A DNA stretch of 64,000 nt from Rugalucina vietnamica (taxonomy: Eukaryota > Mollusca > Bivalvia > Lucinida > Lucinidae). Made by a program: the position numbers and the translations under genes. The number at the start of each line of letters is the position of its first letter. The first letter of the stretch is position 1. Location of the stretch: contig OZ024884.1 of NCBI GenBank assembly GCA_964017185.1, positions 16,948,548 through 17,012,547 on the forward strand. The letters run 5' to 3'. A model generated the notes under the pieces. It was not told where the DNA came from. It ran no database searches and saw only the letters and a list, made by a program, of their open reading frames with translations. This document shows positions 46,901 to 53,758 of the stretch, in pieces.

Positions 46901-48223
46901 CATTATTTCTATACAAAAGATGGTATCAGGTCATATAATAAAACATAACGTAAAACGCAAACGCTTCCACTTCCAGAGGGCAGAAAACGGGATTTGATAG
47001 CTTTTTCACAGTACTTTCAGAAAATCATGGTGCAGAAAATTCCCCCTGGGGGGGGGGGGAGGGTTTGCCCTACTGGCCATTAGCCTAAAGGCAATGCATT
47101 ATAATTTTATACAGATTGGTAATTTAAACCATGATCCAATAGTGGACACATGTTTAACATACCTTGAGCACTCTGAGTAGAAATCAGTAGCCCTAAAAAG
47201 CACATTTTGTGGTTCAAAATCAGTGTTTTGCGTTGACGTCACTGTCATCGGAGTGCTCCATGATGGCGAAAGTGGGTGTTTTCATTTCGCAATAATTTTG
47301 TAACTGATAAAGAGCTTGTGATGAGATTTTGCACACTACTGCATATTACATGGTTCCATGTAAATTGAAAGTTTGAGTAGAATCGAGTCATGCAATCATA
47401 AGTTATAAGAAAAATCCACGTAATTTTTGATAATCGGCCACGCATTTTCCTGATGTCATAATTATTATATTTTTTTTTTTGATTCAGTTTTACGTCCCTT
47501 TTAAGCTTTTTCACTCATATCGAGACGAATCAATCGGTAGGTGGGGCGAAAACCGGAGTACCCGGGGAAAAACCACCTGACACACCCGCAAGCAGAACAT
47601 GGCTTGTCTCAAATGAATTCGTGCCCCGTGCGAGGCGCGAACCCACATCGGTGAGATGATCGAATGATCAAGAGCACTGAAGTCAGCGGCCAAGGGGGCC
47701 GCCGATGTCATAATTTAGTGCAGTGTTTTTGACCTTGCCGATTGACCTTTGATAACAGATTTGTATTTGTTGATCAGACTACTTCAAATAGACATTTTAA
47801 CTAACATTCTGAACAGGCCAATGATACATGTACATGCATTTCAAGTAACACTTTGAAAAATGTCATCTTAGAATAATTTGAGCCGCCTCGTGGGAAAACC
47901 AACAATGTGGTTTCCGACCAGGTCCGGCACAAACCGGCCTGTACAGTCACAGAAAACAGTTAGAAGCTGGAAATTTTGGATTTAGAAAGTAGAGGAATTG
48001 TACTATCCGTGTAGCGAAAACAAAGGCGCTGATCAGCTTCGCGGTTACCGCGAAGCTGATCTGCGTCTTTGTTTTCGCATATGCAGATTGTTGGTTTTCC
48101 CATGAGGCGGCTCATTTGTTGTCAAATGTGCTAGCTCAAATATACAAACATTTAATTTTTTTGTTGTTCTATTTCCTAGCTATGACATTGTTAGCTCTAA
48201 CAGCAATGGAGGGGACACTGCAG
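17504..48223 (+). CDS. Secreted M12B (reprolysin/ADAM-like) metalloproteinase, first eight exons, 3'-incomplete
   Basis: The exons are 17504-17606, 18505-18800, 20298-20442, 21238-21349, 27636-27726, 28458-28535, 41994-42145 and 48180-48223. All are GT-AG and phases match at every junction (1,0,1,2,0,0,2, then an open phase 1). The 1021 bases encode 340 residues. A hydrophobic signal peptide (TLTFLVIMKTVTG) comes first. A propeptide follows with VEGRNIALTL, LPVHILRNGTLVDAS and FGHFKSGSDRYLVQ. RSKR (196-199) is a furin site. The catalytic domain opens with TYVIELYMVIDFSVYAFWYE and continues with ENIQQFYTYVLYGIDQRFR and RDHTMLFTHYD. The family hallmark HExxHxxGxxH lies 3' of GGDTA and is not in the window. 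M12B enzymes cleave extracellular or surface proteins. None of the 340 residues is cysteine, so no cysteine switch is visible. Family call strong; subfamily (ADAM, ADAMTS or mollusc-specific) open. Confidence 0.85.
17718..17969. mobile_element. Family B element, copy 9, in intron 1 of the M12B gene
   Basis: Both outer ends are of the 'attacgaaaacttgccc' type. The central hairpin is nearly gone ('cgcctcgccgacacaatc'). Confidence 0.8.
17970..18480. other. Intron 1 remainder of the M12B gene
   Basis: No repeat family or coding frame was recognised. Confidence 0.5.
18505..18800 (+). CDS. M12B gene exon 2: propeptide core
   Basis: Residues 35-133. FDVTLFVEGRNIALTLRR fits the conserved beta-strand pattern of M12B propeptides, and ILRNGTLVDASIHVDVDRTY follows. 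NGT is a potential N-glycosylation site. The acceptor is tgtttcag, the donor attctg|gtaatt, phase 0. Confidence 0.85.
18801..19237. other. Intron 2 segment of the M12B gene
   Basis: Unique-looking sequence with a short repeated phrase ('agtcacacatt' plus 'gcg') at 18900 and 19010. Nothing else seen. Confidence 0.5.
19238..19514. mobile_element. Family B element, copy 10, well preserved
   Basis: Left end 'aaaacatgtccatgtaatg' and right end 'ttgcatgggcaagttttcgtaatg', with the full hairpin CCGCCTCGGCGAGGCGG. A clear example of a copy with two different outer ends. Confidence 0.85.
19838..19947. repeat. (ATC)n microsatellite
   Basis: About 36 CAT/ATC triplets, with one inverted interruption (ATGATGATC) near 19858. 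The histidine, isoleucine and methionine frames across it are artefacts. Confidence 0.97.
20020..20236. mobile_element. Family A element, copy 9, degraded
   Basis: 'gagccgagacgcaagaaaa' at the left; 'acaaaccgatcagtatag' and the GATCAACTATGCAGTTACTG hairpin are recognisable. The right end is lost just before exon 3 of the M12B gene. Confidence 0.65.
20298..20442 (+). CDS. M12B gene exon 3: propeptide end
   Basis: Residues 134-181. FGHFKSGSDRYLVQ resembles the 'G.f..g...Y.i.P' strand of M12B propeptides, then an NSS/ENSEP linker. The acceptor is tgttacag, the donor accag|gtgagt, phase 1. Confidence 0.82.
20471..20562. mobile_element. 92-bp hairpin element
   Basis: CTTATACGAGTGGTCATTTC pairs with GAAATGACCACGAGTGTAAG across arms of about 42 bases, with a TTCGGC-type loop. 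The flanking 'ttttatcatatgac' and 'gacgtcatatgattaaa' suggest a larger element reaching to about 20765. Confidence 0.7.
20881..20938. repeat. (ACT)n microsatellite
   Basis: Imperfect ACT/ATT triplets, about 18 units. Confidence 0.85.
20996..21098. mobile_element. Family B half element, copy 11
   Basis: 'catcaggattacatgtctat' and 'ttatatagtaaaagtatata', then 'ttcttatttttgcttcaaat'. It is truncated before the hairpin centre, upstream of M12B exon 4. Confidence 0.7.
21238..21349 (+). CDS. M12B gene exon 4: furin site and first catalytic strand
   Basis: Residues 182-218. KKHTEKRSARSKRQT contains a dibasic furin site, followed by YVIELYMVIDFSVYA, the first strand of the metalloproteinase domain. 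The acceptor is attgcag, the donor cattg-less catt|gtaagt, phase 2. A truncated family B element ends about 135 bases upstream. Confidence 0.85.
21465..26443. mobile_element. Mariner-like inverted-repeat element containing a foldback element
   Basis: TACGAGGTATGGCAGGAAAG at 21465 and its inverted copy ending CCATACCTCGTA at 26443 match over about 30 bases with one mismatch. Both lie at a TA dinucleotide, the usual target of Tc1/mariner elements. The 5' flank inside (21500-22245) and the 3' flank (26216-26410) show no recognisable transposase on either strand. The middle is a separate foldback element (22250-26215). Interpretation: a non-autonomous or gutted mariner-type element that received the foldback later. 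Confidence 0.6.
22250..26215. mobile_element. About 4-kb noncoding foldback element, copy 1
   Basis: The ends TAGTCGGCCATGCTTAATTT and its inverted form at 26190-26208 open long inverted arms. In both arms come 'gatggcattttttgttaatg', 'ctcggcatcca', 'atgccaggtc' or its counterpart, and 'aaggtcaaaggtcaact'. The arms stay inverted-repeat-like towards a centre near 24300. Interior motifs are 'catttgcatattcatgaat' and 'gcatgat...cacgcccac'. No ORF above 65 codons makes sense. It lies in intron 4 of the M12B gene. The transposition mechanism is unknown. Confidence 0.8.
26444..27635. other. Intron 4 segment of the M12B gene, unassigned
   Basis: Two open frames occur here (26801-26986 +, 61 codons; 27039-27374 -, 111 codons). 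Neither shows a motif I recognise, and the minus one lacks a neighbour or element boundary. They could be relics of an unrecognised DNA transposon. Confidence 0.35.
27636..27726 (+). CDS. M12B gene exon 5
   Basis: Residues 219-249: WYERASGSSF, then ENIQQFYTYVLYG, the first long helix of the M12B domain. The acceptor is tattgcag, the donor atggg|gtaagc, phase 0. The intron before it (6.3 kb) carries the mariner-like and foldback elements. Confidence 0.88.
27887..28124. mobile_element. Family A element, copy 10
   Basis: TTGAGCCTGTGCATGACAAA at the left and TTTTCTCATGCTCAGGCTCA at the right. The inner hairpin GATCAGCTTCGCGGTCACCG continuing into CGAAGCTGATC is perfect. It lies in intron 5 of the M12B gene. 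Confidence 0.85.
28458..28535 (+). CDS. M12B gene exon 6
   Basis: Residues 250-275. IDQRFRGI and VYAIRVASPGLLILD match the 'vD.ryk.i....i.i..aGi.i' segment of mollusc M12B proteins. The acceptor is tgtgtag, the donor tagat|gtaagt, phase 0. Confidence 0.86.
28772..29041. mobile_element. Family B element, copy 12
   Basis: Left end 'attacgaaaacttgctc', full centre CCGCCTCGCCGAGGCGG, right end 'attacatggacgtgttttcgtaatg'. It lies in intron 6 of the M12B gene. Confidence 0.82.
29042..30810. other. Intron 6 segment, no gene confirmed
   Basis: Two exon-like intervals bounded by AG and GT occur at 29700-29752 and 29829-29860. They do not join in phase to the surrounding genes. A 30-base perfect palindrome (AACCTGAGATAAAGA and complement) lies at 30095-30124. 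Otherwise unassigned. Confidence 0.4.
30811..30930. mobile_element. 120-bp hairpin with GTTCATGGAGCTATGAAC arms
   Basis: 'tttttctggtgttcatggag' pairs with 'ctccatgaacatcagaaaaa', and 'ccgcagtgggtcgcg' pairs with 'agcgacccagtgcgg'. The loop is GTGTAAAC. A related 'gttcatggaagtatgaacac' occurs at 31134-31153, suggesting the hairpin belongs to a longer repeat. Confidence 0.7.
31500..33000 (+). pseudogene. LINE reverse transcriptase, frameshifted
   Basis: The first frame (to 32704) carries KASGPDGIP, NYRPVSLTS, GFRKNRSC, DVILLDFAKAFDKVPH, GVPHGTVLGPLLFLAFIND and the catalytic LFADDCLLY. A +1-type shift near 32660 moves the frame to VSDLGWEPLQKRRQIERL. A second shift near 32800 leads to FFPKTIREWNLLP and the stop at 32998-33000. 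At least two frameshifts mean it is not active. The usual GVPQG glutamine is histidine here. Confidence 0.9.
31500..33180 (+). mobile_element. 5'-truncated LINE (non-LTR retrotransposon) with (GAA)n tail
   Basis: Starts within the reverse-transcriptase region ('aaagcatcaggaccagatgg') and ends in a GAA repeat at 33135-33165. The endonuclease region and any ORF1 are missing. CR1/L2/Jockey-like LINEs often end in short tandem repeats instead of poly(A), which fits. The element interrupts intron 6 of the M12B gene in the sense orientation. Confidence 0.88.
33128..36084 (+). CDS. Tentative nested gene in M12B intron 6, four exons, product unknown
   Basis: Phase-compatible exons are 33128-33207, 33844-33924, 34817-34913 and 35992-36084 (stop TAG), with junction phases 2, 2, 0. 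From the ATG at 33128 this gives 116 residues. The N-terminus is MLW, a lysine run read from the LINE's GAA tail, then KFNKFVVPLA. Next come LGLSSNPYCQVATEVRNSRG and HRFENRTEGYYKQ, a helical QYLQGAYYQQLAAEKAKQL and a polar tail ending NPRLQTT. I do not recognise the family. The true 5' end may have been displaced by the LINE insertion, since the first exon lacks a pyrimidine-rich acceptor. Three agreeing junctions argue for a real gene, but short exons can fit by chance. Confidence 0.4.
33208..33843. other. Intron-like stretch after the LINE
   Basis: AT-rich sequence without a recognised repeat or additional coding frame. Confidence 0.4.
34300..34500 (+). repeat. tRNA-derived SINE, plus orientation
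   Basis: 'tggtgacttggtggtagagc' gives an A box and 'cctgtgttcaataccc' a B box about 35 bases on. 'tgtgtccttgagcaagacac' follows, a phrase common in animal SINEs. An internal duplication of 'cacttggatc...gttcaatacc' is present. The poor cloverleaf argues against a working tRNA gene. Confidence 0.65.
34513..34757. mobile_element. Family A element, copy 11, reversed
   Basis: The interior order is reversed: the 'cgcagatcagctctgcag' hairpin lies near the left end, then 'tagtacaattcctttt', then 'acaggctgattagtgtcag'. The ends are AAGCCACGTCACGAGAAAAC and GTTTTCTCGTGATGCGGCTT. Confidence 0.78.
35323..35553 (-). repeat. tRNA-derived SINE, minus orientation, copy 1
   Basis: Shares 'aattcagttttac' next to a T-run (the tail), 'caatcagtaggtagggcg', 'ccacctgacttccccgcaag' and 'gatgagatgatcgagtg' with the copy at 47470. 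The CGGGTACTCCGG-type core is degraded here ('agagaaccccgagac'). Confidence 0.7.
36164..36399. mobile_element. Family C foldback element, copy 3
   Basis: 'ggccctgaggttaaaaaac' and 'gttttataaccttagggcc' are inverted ends. GCTCAGCTCAGCTGAG inside; the centre is shortened. It begins just after the exon-like interval at 35992-36141. Confidence 0.8.
36413..36686. mobile_element. Family C foldback element, copy 4
   Basis: 'ggccctgaggttataaaac' at the left, 'gtttttttaaccctgtggcc' at the right, and GCTCAACTCAGCTGAG inside. It abuts copy 3 (13 bases apart) in the same orientation. A T-rich insertion (36538-36561) lies in the middle. Confidence 0.78.
36687..36888. mobile_element. Family A element, copy 12, left end missing
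   Basis: 'gtctatacagtcaaagag', 'aaacaaaggtggcgatcagc' and 'gctgatccgcttctttgttt' match family A. The right end is degraded ('ttctcttgacacagctgaa'). It joins directly to a family C element. Confidence 0.7.
36889..37650. other. Intron segment, no gene confirmed
   Basis: An exon-like interval with a good acceptor (ttttcag) at 37225-37296 reads EALEFAKSGTFCPGADRTGRK and a stop in one frame, and an equally long peptide in another. It could not be tied to any gene in phase. Confidence 0.35.
37650..38900. repeat. About 300-bp tandem repeat array, 3-4 diverged units
   Basis: Units start near 37668 and 37972 with 'catacaaagtatt', 'tatatagtttttgc', a (TGTC)n run, 'gtgtcaaagatt', 'acctagaa' and 'tttgaaattaggtacaaac'. 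Shorter partial units follow at about 38250 and 38560. Open frames inside are short and not conserved between units. Confidence 0.8.
38901..41454. other. Intron 6 of the M12B gene, long unassigned stretch
   Basis: AT-rich. A minus-strand open frame at 39177-39743 (188 codons) overlaps an inverted-repeat region ('ttggtcaaaacc' and 'ggttttgaccag') and contains an internal repeat (FHLTQL twice). I do not accept it as a gene. Nothing else seen. Confidence 0.4.
41455..41634. mobile_element. 180-bp foldback hairpin with partial inner duplication
   Basis: TAATTACCCGCTTCGCGACA is mirrored by GTCGCTCAGCGGGTAATTA. Arms of about 75 bases contain 'gatattttcctgacctgtcc' and its complement. In the loop, 'gggctctcg(a/g)tgcatgc' with 'ttttggctgga' occurs twice in direct order, so the right arm is partly duplicated. 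Confidence 0.8.
41994..42145 (+). CDS. M12B gene exon 7
   Basis: Residues 276-326: a variable insert, then LGSYTVLDAFHTWENEQSG and LPQRDHTMLFT, equivalent to the 'l..F..W.......DHamLfT' block of M12B. The acceptor is tgttttacag, the donor acaca|gtaagc, phase 2. Confidence 0.88.
42163..42462. mobile_element. Family B element, copy 13
   Basis: Starts with two left ends in series ('ttacgaaaacatgaccatg' and 'atgaaaacatgtccgtgta'). Full centre CCGCCTCGCCGAGGCGG, right end 'ttacatgggcgtgttttcgca'. It begins 18 bases after M12B exon 7. Confidence 0.8.
42463..42680. mobile_element. Family B element, copy 14, fused to copy 13
   Basis: 'caatatacagagatttttc' continues from copy 13 without a gap. Centre 'gcctaggcgaggcgg', right end of the 'actatataaaagtggggttt' type. 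The pair forms a head-to-tail dimer. Confidence 0.75.
42681..43389. other. Intron 7 segment of the M12B gene
   Basis: No gene, repeat family or long ORF recognised. Confidence 0.45.
43390..47062. mobile_element. About 3.7-kb foldback element with a different terminus
   Basis: The inverted ends are CCCCCAGGGGGAATTTTCTA, 'ttgaaaaagctatcaaa' and 'ggaagtggaagcgtttgcg' on the left, with their complements at 46940-47060 on the right. The outer 300 bases differ from the 22-kb element. The next layer ('aatttgcatattcatgaat', 'gttttagaccaattctcatg'-like text, 'gaggatcactttaatgcc') is clearly homologous to that element's interior. The middle is a same-direction tandem array (annotated next). No coding frame is credible. 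Confidence 0.78.
44100..46330. repeat. 185-bp tandem array, about 11 units, inside the foldback
   Basis: The unit contains 'aggggg(t)atacca', 'ttgctaatatctcagtgacc', 'gagagctgaaattggtatca', 'aatgattgctatgataatgt', 'tctataatcatgtgataaga', 'tatataaacaagctgacttt' and 'cttgttgttcaaatattga'. Units start near 44236, 44420, 44714, 44897, 45086, 45269, 45467, 45646, 45834, 46021 and 46208. A 106-base stretch is exactly repeated at 44470-44575 and 44576-44682. Confidence 0.85.
47063..47469. other. Intron 7 segment of the M12B gene
   Basis: No repeat family recognised. A minus open frame at 47245-47514 runs into the SINE tail and is not credible. Confidence 0.4.
47470..47712 (-). repeat. tRNA-derived SINE, minus orientation, copy 2
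   Basis: On the minus strand the head reads 'ggccgctgacttcagtgctc', then 'gatcatctcaccgatgtggg' with B-box-like 'gttcgcgcctcg'. The core is 'ccgggtactccggttttcgc' and the 3' tail is 'gtaaaactgaatc' plus an A-run. A better-preserved relative of 35323-35553. Confidence 0.78.
47879..48114. mobile_element. Family A element, copy 13, the cleanest copy
   Basis: TGAGCCGCCTCGTGGGAAAA and TTTTCCCATGAGGCGGCTCA as ends. Perfect inner hairpin GATCAGCTTCGCGGTTACCG continuing to CGAAGCTGATC. It ends 65 bases before M12B exon 8. Confidence 0.9.
48180..48223 (+). CDS. M12B gene exon 8
   Basis: Only 44 bases. The split codon gives H, then YDIVSSNSNGGDTA, the stretch before the 'GlAyvG..C' element of M12B. 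The acceptor is atttcctag, the donor gcag|gtttgc, phase 1. Small size and a weak donor lower certainty, but phase and content fit. Confidence 0.78.
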
Positions 48224-49699
48224 GTTTGCAAAAAAACATTTTATACCCTCTTAGTCGGCCATGCTTGATTCCTACGATAACTCATAATGGCATTTTTTGT
48301 TAATGCTCGGCATCCAGTAGGTTACTACAAACAACATAGGGCCGGATGCCCATCGTGAATTTGCGTTTTAAGGTCACAGTGAGGTCAAAGGTCAACTTTG
48401 TATTTTGTAAGAAAATCAACATATTTTTATAATATATGTACTTTTTTTATCACGAAAATGCTACAAAATAAATAAAAACAACTGATGGTTTATATAGAAT
48501 GGCACAGAGGCTTGCCACAAGGATTAAATTGACACATGGGTTTATACACAGAAAGGTCATAGATCAAACTGGTGCAAATATGCTGAAAATGCTTACGCTT
48601 ATAACCACTTTCTTTATTTAATGCTTACGCTTATAACCACTTCCTTTTTTTAAACTTAATTTGTTAATTTAATCATGAATGTAACACTTGTAAATAGACA
48701 TTAGTAATATGCAGAGGGCTGAGGATTGCCATTTACGTTCGTTTAAAGTAGAAAACACCGTATTTGAGCTAATAAAGCATCCCAGGTTTGAAATCAAATC
48801 GCACTGTATCAATACAAAATAAAATGCTACAACTAAACTTAATATAACTTGCTATGTCGTTTTCAATGCACCACTTGTATTATTTGGGAAATAATTAAAC
48901 GGTCCTGCTTGTGCCATGAACCTTGTCATAAATGCCCATATTATCCAACAATGAACACATTTGCATGATGTAAAATAACACAGTTTTCACGCCCACCCCT
49001 AGTGTAATTAAAAAGAATTGGCTGTTCTTACAAAAATACTCATTCCAAAATAGTGATTTATTTGTTTATTAAAGTCTCATTTTGATGTACAGTCTACAAA
49101 TACATATTTACACATAAAACATATAGTAATACATCAAACCGTTCTTAATAGAACTACAAGAGACTATATCACAACATAAAATTCAGATTACATGGATCTA
49201 TATATGTACATGTAAAATGGACCCTAAAAAGAAAAGTTAAGAGTTACACATTAAGAAAAATTAAGAAAAAATCAGCAAAATAAGCTTTACACTAAGATTC
49301 AAACAAGTTATATATACCACATGAAGTGATAGTGGCACCCTCCACCCACACGAAAAGCCAACGGGTACGAAACAGCAGATCGTTATGAATACTGACCCAC
49401 CAAGAATCTGGAACCGGAGCGTCACGAGGAGCTTCTCCGCGAACCACCCCCGCCTCTCGAGGTGCCACGTTAGTGGGCCCAGAGCAAGCGGCAGACCTAG
49501 AGTGTGGATGGAGGATAGCAGAAAACACTCATTTAAATCTTAGACCAAACCTAATTAACATAAAGAAGCATTATAAGCAAGTGTAGCTTACAACATATAT
49601 TCAGGACTGTTTAAAATTGACCATTATTGCTTACAAATTAAAAATTGTCTCCTTTGCAGTATTAAAGAAGAGGTTTTGGCACAAAGACAGACTAGTTCA

Positions 49700-49879
49700 T
49701 TATTGGAAATTAAAAAACACAAATTTAGCTGCATCTGACAAAGAATCAAATTGGTCTAAAACTTCAGTAGCTTTTTTAAACAGGGTATCTCTTAGATCTT
49801 CGTATACGTGACACTTTAAAATGGCATGCACTTCATTTTCTACAACACTACAAAAAGGGCACAACCGCATGTCTTCTGT
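49700..49879 (-). pseudogene. LINE ORF2 C-terminal zinc-knuckle tail after a premature stop
   Basis: In the same frame after the stop: RLCPFCSVVENEVHAILKC, a C-x2-C...H-x4-C arrangement found at the C-terminus of many LINE ORF2 proteins. It ends VFFNFQ and a TAA at 49700-49702, the natural stop. Confidence 0.85.
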
Positions 49880-51657
49880 TTAACCCTCATATCGGCCAGT
49901 TTCAATTCTTAATGGCGCTACGCCGCATCTAAATTTACTAAACGCCGCTCTGTGTCTCGGTGGCAATATAATTTTACAGTAGTTTTCTGCGACAAACCTG
50001 GACTTGATCAACTTATACATTCGAAGCTTATTGCGACCTCTGCCAGACGGGCCTATTTCGCTGTTGATTTGACGAGTCCACTTATTGACGAAGTCAGCGA
50101 GTACTTTATCTACGACAACATTAACAAGCTGAGATGTCCCAATCGAAATATTTATGTCAGAATATTGAGACAATTCATTCGTTCTAAGAAAATTCGACAC
50201 TAAGTAAAACCAGTTTTTACACGACCTGTTTGCTTTACTAGCACACCAACTAGCTATTCTTTTATTGGTTCGAATATTATCTAAATTTGACAATTTCGAC
50301 CAGTACAAACATATACTTTTCCATTGGCGCACTATTGTAGGATTCCATCCCATTTCACCGGCAATAGCGTCATTTGGTGTGTACTTGCCTACGCCCAAAT
50401 AAAACCTCATAGCTCTATTATGTACGGCATCAATACAGGAAAATGATCTAAATCCCCAGACAGGAGCACTATAATTTATAACTGGCCATACAACCGAGTC
50501 ATACAGTTTAGTAAATACGTCGTATGGAACCCCACCCCTAGTTTTGCATTTTGCTATTAACAATCCCAGAGCACGATTGGCACTCTGTGCAACAGCTTTT
50601 GTCATTATATCATAGTCTAGGTGTTCACTTAAAACTACACCCAAATACGTATACTGGTCAATCGTCTCGATATTTCCATTGCCAACGGTGAAAACAGTAT
50701 TCGTTCTGGATATTGACTTGGGACGAAAGTGGACAACATTGCTTTTTGCAGTATTTACTGACATATGATTTCTGCCGCACCAGTCATTAAGGGCGTTAAG
50801 TAATATTTGTAACTCAGAAGATGATTCTGCTAATAAAACTATATCATCCGCATAGAGAAGTAAACATACTTTTTTCCCTCCCAATTCGATGCCTAGATCC
50901 AGGGACTTAATGAAAATGGCTAGGTCATTTATAAAGAGGTTGAATAGTAGAGGAGATAAAATACACCCCTGTCGAAGGCCACAATGTACATCAAACCAAT
51001 CAGTATTAAATGAATTAACTCGTATACATGAGCTGACGGATAAATATAACGACTTATGAGCTAAAAACATTTTTCCAGAAACGCCAATATCTGAGAGTCT
51101 TTTCCATAAAACTGCTCTATCAATGGTATCATATGCTTTTTTAAAATCTATAAAGGCACAGAATGTTGACTTTTTGATCTTTTTTCTAGTATCAATTATA
51201 CTTGTTAAAGACAAAATATGATCCGTAGTGCTTCTACCTTTCCTGAAGCCGTTTTGTTCATCAACAACTTTGTTATTTTGCTCTGTCCACGAGGTCAGAC
51301 GTCGGTTCAAAACTGGGCCATACAATTTGTACATTGCTGGAGCAAGACTTATACCTCTATAAGATAGAGGATCACGTCTGTCAGAAGTCGACGACTTAGG
51401 GATTGGGTTGATAATACATTTACCCCACTCGGTAGGAATTATACCATTGTCAAAACAAATATTAAACAAAACGTGGAGAAATGCAACTGCGGTATCATTT
51501 TTTAAAACTTCAATCGGAATATTGTCGATGCCAGAAGCTTTACCCAATTTTGCATCATCTATTGCCCTTTTTACATCTAAAATGGAAATATGTTCATTAT
51601 AGGTAAAATGTTCTTGGGAAAATATTATATTCTGGTCAATTTCTGGAGCATGATCTG
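49880..51657 (-). pseudogene. LINE ORF2, reverse transcriptase part
   Basis: KASGIDNIPIEVLK, LSYRGISLAP, EQNGFRKGRSTTDHI, AFIDFKKAYDTIDR, GLRQGCILSPLLFNLFIND and the catalytic LLLYADDIVLL are intact. After the thumb comes YLGVVLSEH. The frame is open for 555 codons and then stopped by TAA at 49880-49882. Confidence 0.93.
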
Positions 51658-53173
51658 CTTATGGGTTTACATTACGAAAAAGAGACCCGAAATCAGATTT
51701 CCATTTATTCAAAATGTCGGCGATGTTTAAGGAAACTGAGCCATCTTCTAATACTACTTCCATTGGAATACGTTTCTTACTCGCAGCATGGATTCCTATC
51801 TTGCCAATAGATTTCCAAAACTGTGTTTGGTCTACGTTGCATTCATCCAATAGGCTTTTCTGCATTGAATACCAATAAAATCGTTTCGCTTTCTGCACCT
51901 CACGATCGAATTGCTTACGAGCATGTGTATACTTTGATTTAAGCCTCGATTTTTCATTATGCGATTTACATGATAACCAGAGTTTTTCAGACTTACACAC
52001 AGCACCCCACAATTCGGATAGATTATCAGACCACCAGGGTTTTCCAGGACGGTGACGTTTACGCAAAGTACCGATAGTATACTCATGTTTAATCACTTTA
52101 TGAGGAATATTCTGTACCATATTATCTTTTAAAAGATTGCACCAGTCGGAATACACACTATCAATATCTTGTTGTGAGCGCATACTACTCTCGAGTTTCG
52201 CAATCACATCATTGACTTGTAGTAGAATGAACTTGTTACTTAAAAAGGAATCTGGAATCTTATTCAGTTCAAACTTTAAACGGTCCTCACAATTATCCGA
52301 CCGAAATATGGTGTTATCGCTTTCGTCAGTGACTCCTAAATTAAAGTGTTGTAAATCAATAGTCCATTTCAATAAAGAGTGGTCTGGTATGTTATTGGTG
52401 GCAAGTGCAGTAACATTGCCCGTTAGATTTAAAAGATCGGTTGTTCTTATCACAGAGAAATTACTGAAATTACTCATGTTAAGGTATTCAACAAAACAAT
52501 AGTCAACAACTGCATTCCCAATGGTAGATACAGAAGTAAAATCATTATTGCCACTACACCTACCATTTAACATGCACATATTCGTGTTAATTAAAAACTC
52601 AATTAAAATTTTGCCATAACTGTTCAAGCTAAAATCAATGACGTTACGATCACAGACATCGTCAACACCTCTTATAAAATCATCTAAATCGCCACATCTA
52701 CTGTTAAAATCGCCACATATATAGATCAGACCATCATTCTGGTAATTATAAATATCAGCAAGCAATGCATCATAAAACCCATTGACATCAAATGCACGAG
52801 AAGAGTTTTCTGGGGGTAGGTAACACACACAAGATAAAATGCATACAGAACTTGATTTGTGAGTTAACTCGAGCCATAAAATTCCTTCAGCTGAATCATC
52901 TAAGACCTTAACATCAAAATCTTAAAACATACTAATGCGTATAAAAACTCCTACACCCCCGGAACCTTTCCTTGCATTTCTGTGTAAAAGTCTGCGGTTA
53001 TTTCCAAACCAGCGATACCCGTCTATATGTAAAACATTATTATCAGTAAGATGAGATTCTGCAATACCTAAAATATCAATGTCAGATGTTAAAACACAAT
53101 CAGATCTTAGATTAAAATTGTCACTGTCAGTATCTTGTTTCCAACCACGGACGTTCCAAAACCCAGCTGAGAT
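51658..53173 (-). pseudogene. LINE ORF2, endonuclease part, two in-frame stops
   Basis: An apurinic-type endonuclease: FWNVRG, DILGIAESHL, GYRWFGNNR and GSGGVGVFIR upstream, then YICGDFNSRCGD and NIPDHSLLKW. A linker with FWKSIGKIG follows. TAA stops at 52922-52924 and at about 51658-51660 break it. Sequence on both sides reads on in the same frame. Confidence 0.88.
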
Positions 53174-53758
53174 CTAGTCACGGTAGCGATATTCATCTCG
53201 GTTTCGGTTTCTACCGCCATGCCTGTCCCCGCGACGGCCAAATTCACCGTCCCTGCGTCGGTCGTTACCACCTACACGATCATCATGCCGGTCTGATCGC
53301 CTACTGCCATTGCGAACTCCGTTATGTCTGTTTTCGCGAGAATAATTCTGCTCAGGACGAGGATCGTTTCTGTCCGTACCCTGCCCGTCATATACAACAC
53401 GAGAGCCTCTCATTGACAGGTTACTGTTACTGTTATTCATTTTGCTAGCACGAAGTATCGCACGAAAGTTCGAACTCATGTTCCTCTGGGATGGGACCTG
53501 ATCATGATGTATGAAGACTTTAGAAAATCTCCTCGAGTCTTTGAGTTTAGACTTTTCTCTCATAACTTGTTGTTTTTCCTCTTTATTTTTCAGCGTTGCA
53601 ATTACAACACCCGGTTTTGAATCATTATGTGACTGCTTTCTCTCAGCGTCTTTTACCGAAACGTTCGCCAGTCGTAGTCCATCCCTAAATAGGGCATTTA
53701 CCTTATTCTTAATGTCCTCGTTTTGGTTCTCGGGCAAATTCCGTATTACAATGTTCTG
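53174..53758 (-). pseudogene. LINE ORF1 protein, 5'-truncated
   Basis: NIVIRNLPENQNEDIKNKVN, then GVVIATLKNKEEKQQVM and KVFIHHDQVPSQR form an RRM-like nucleic-acid-binding fold typical of LINE ORF1 proteins. The C-terminus is an arginine/aspartate/glycine-rich tail (GRRGDRHGGRNRNRDEYRYRD) likely to bind RNA. The ORF1 stop is a TAG. ORF2 follows in the same frame directly after it. Confidence 0.82.

Noticed and set aside
49292..49528. 78-codon open frame on the minus strand
   Set aside because: It lies in the 3' UTR of the LINE and has no motif.
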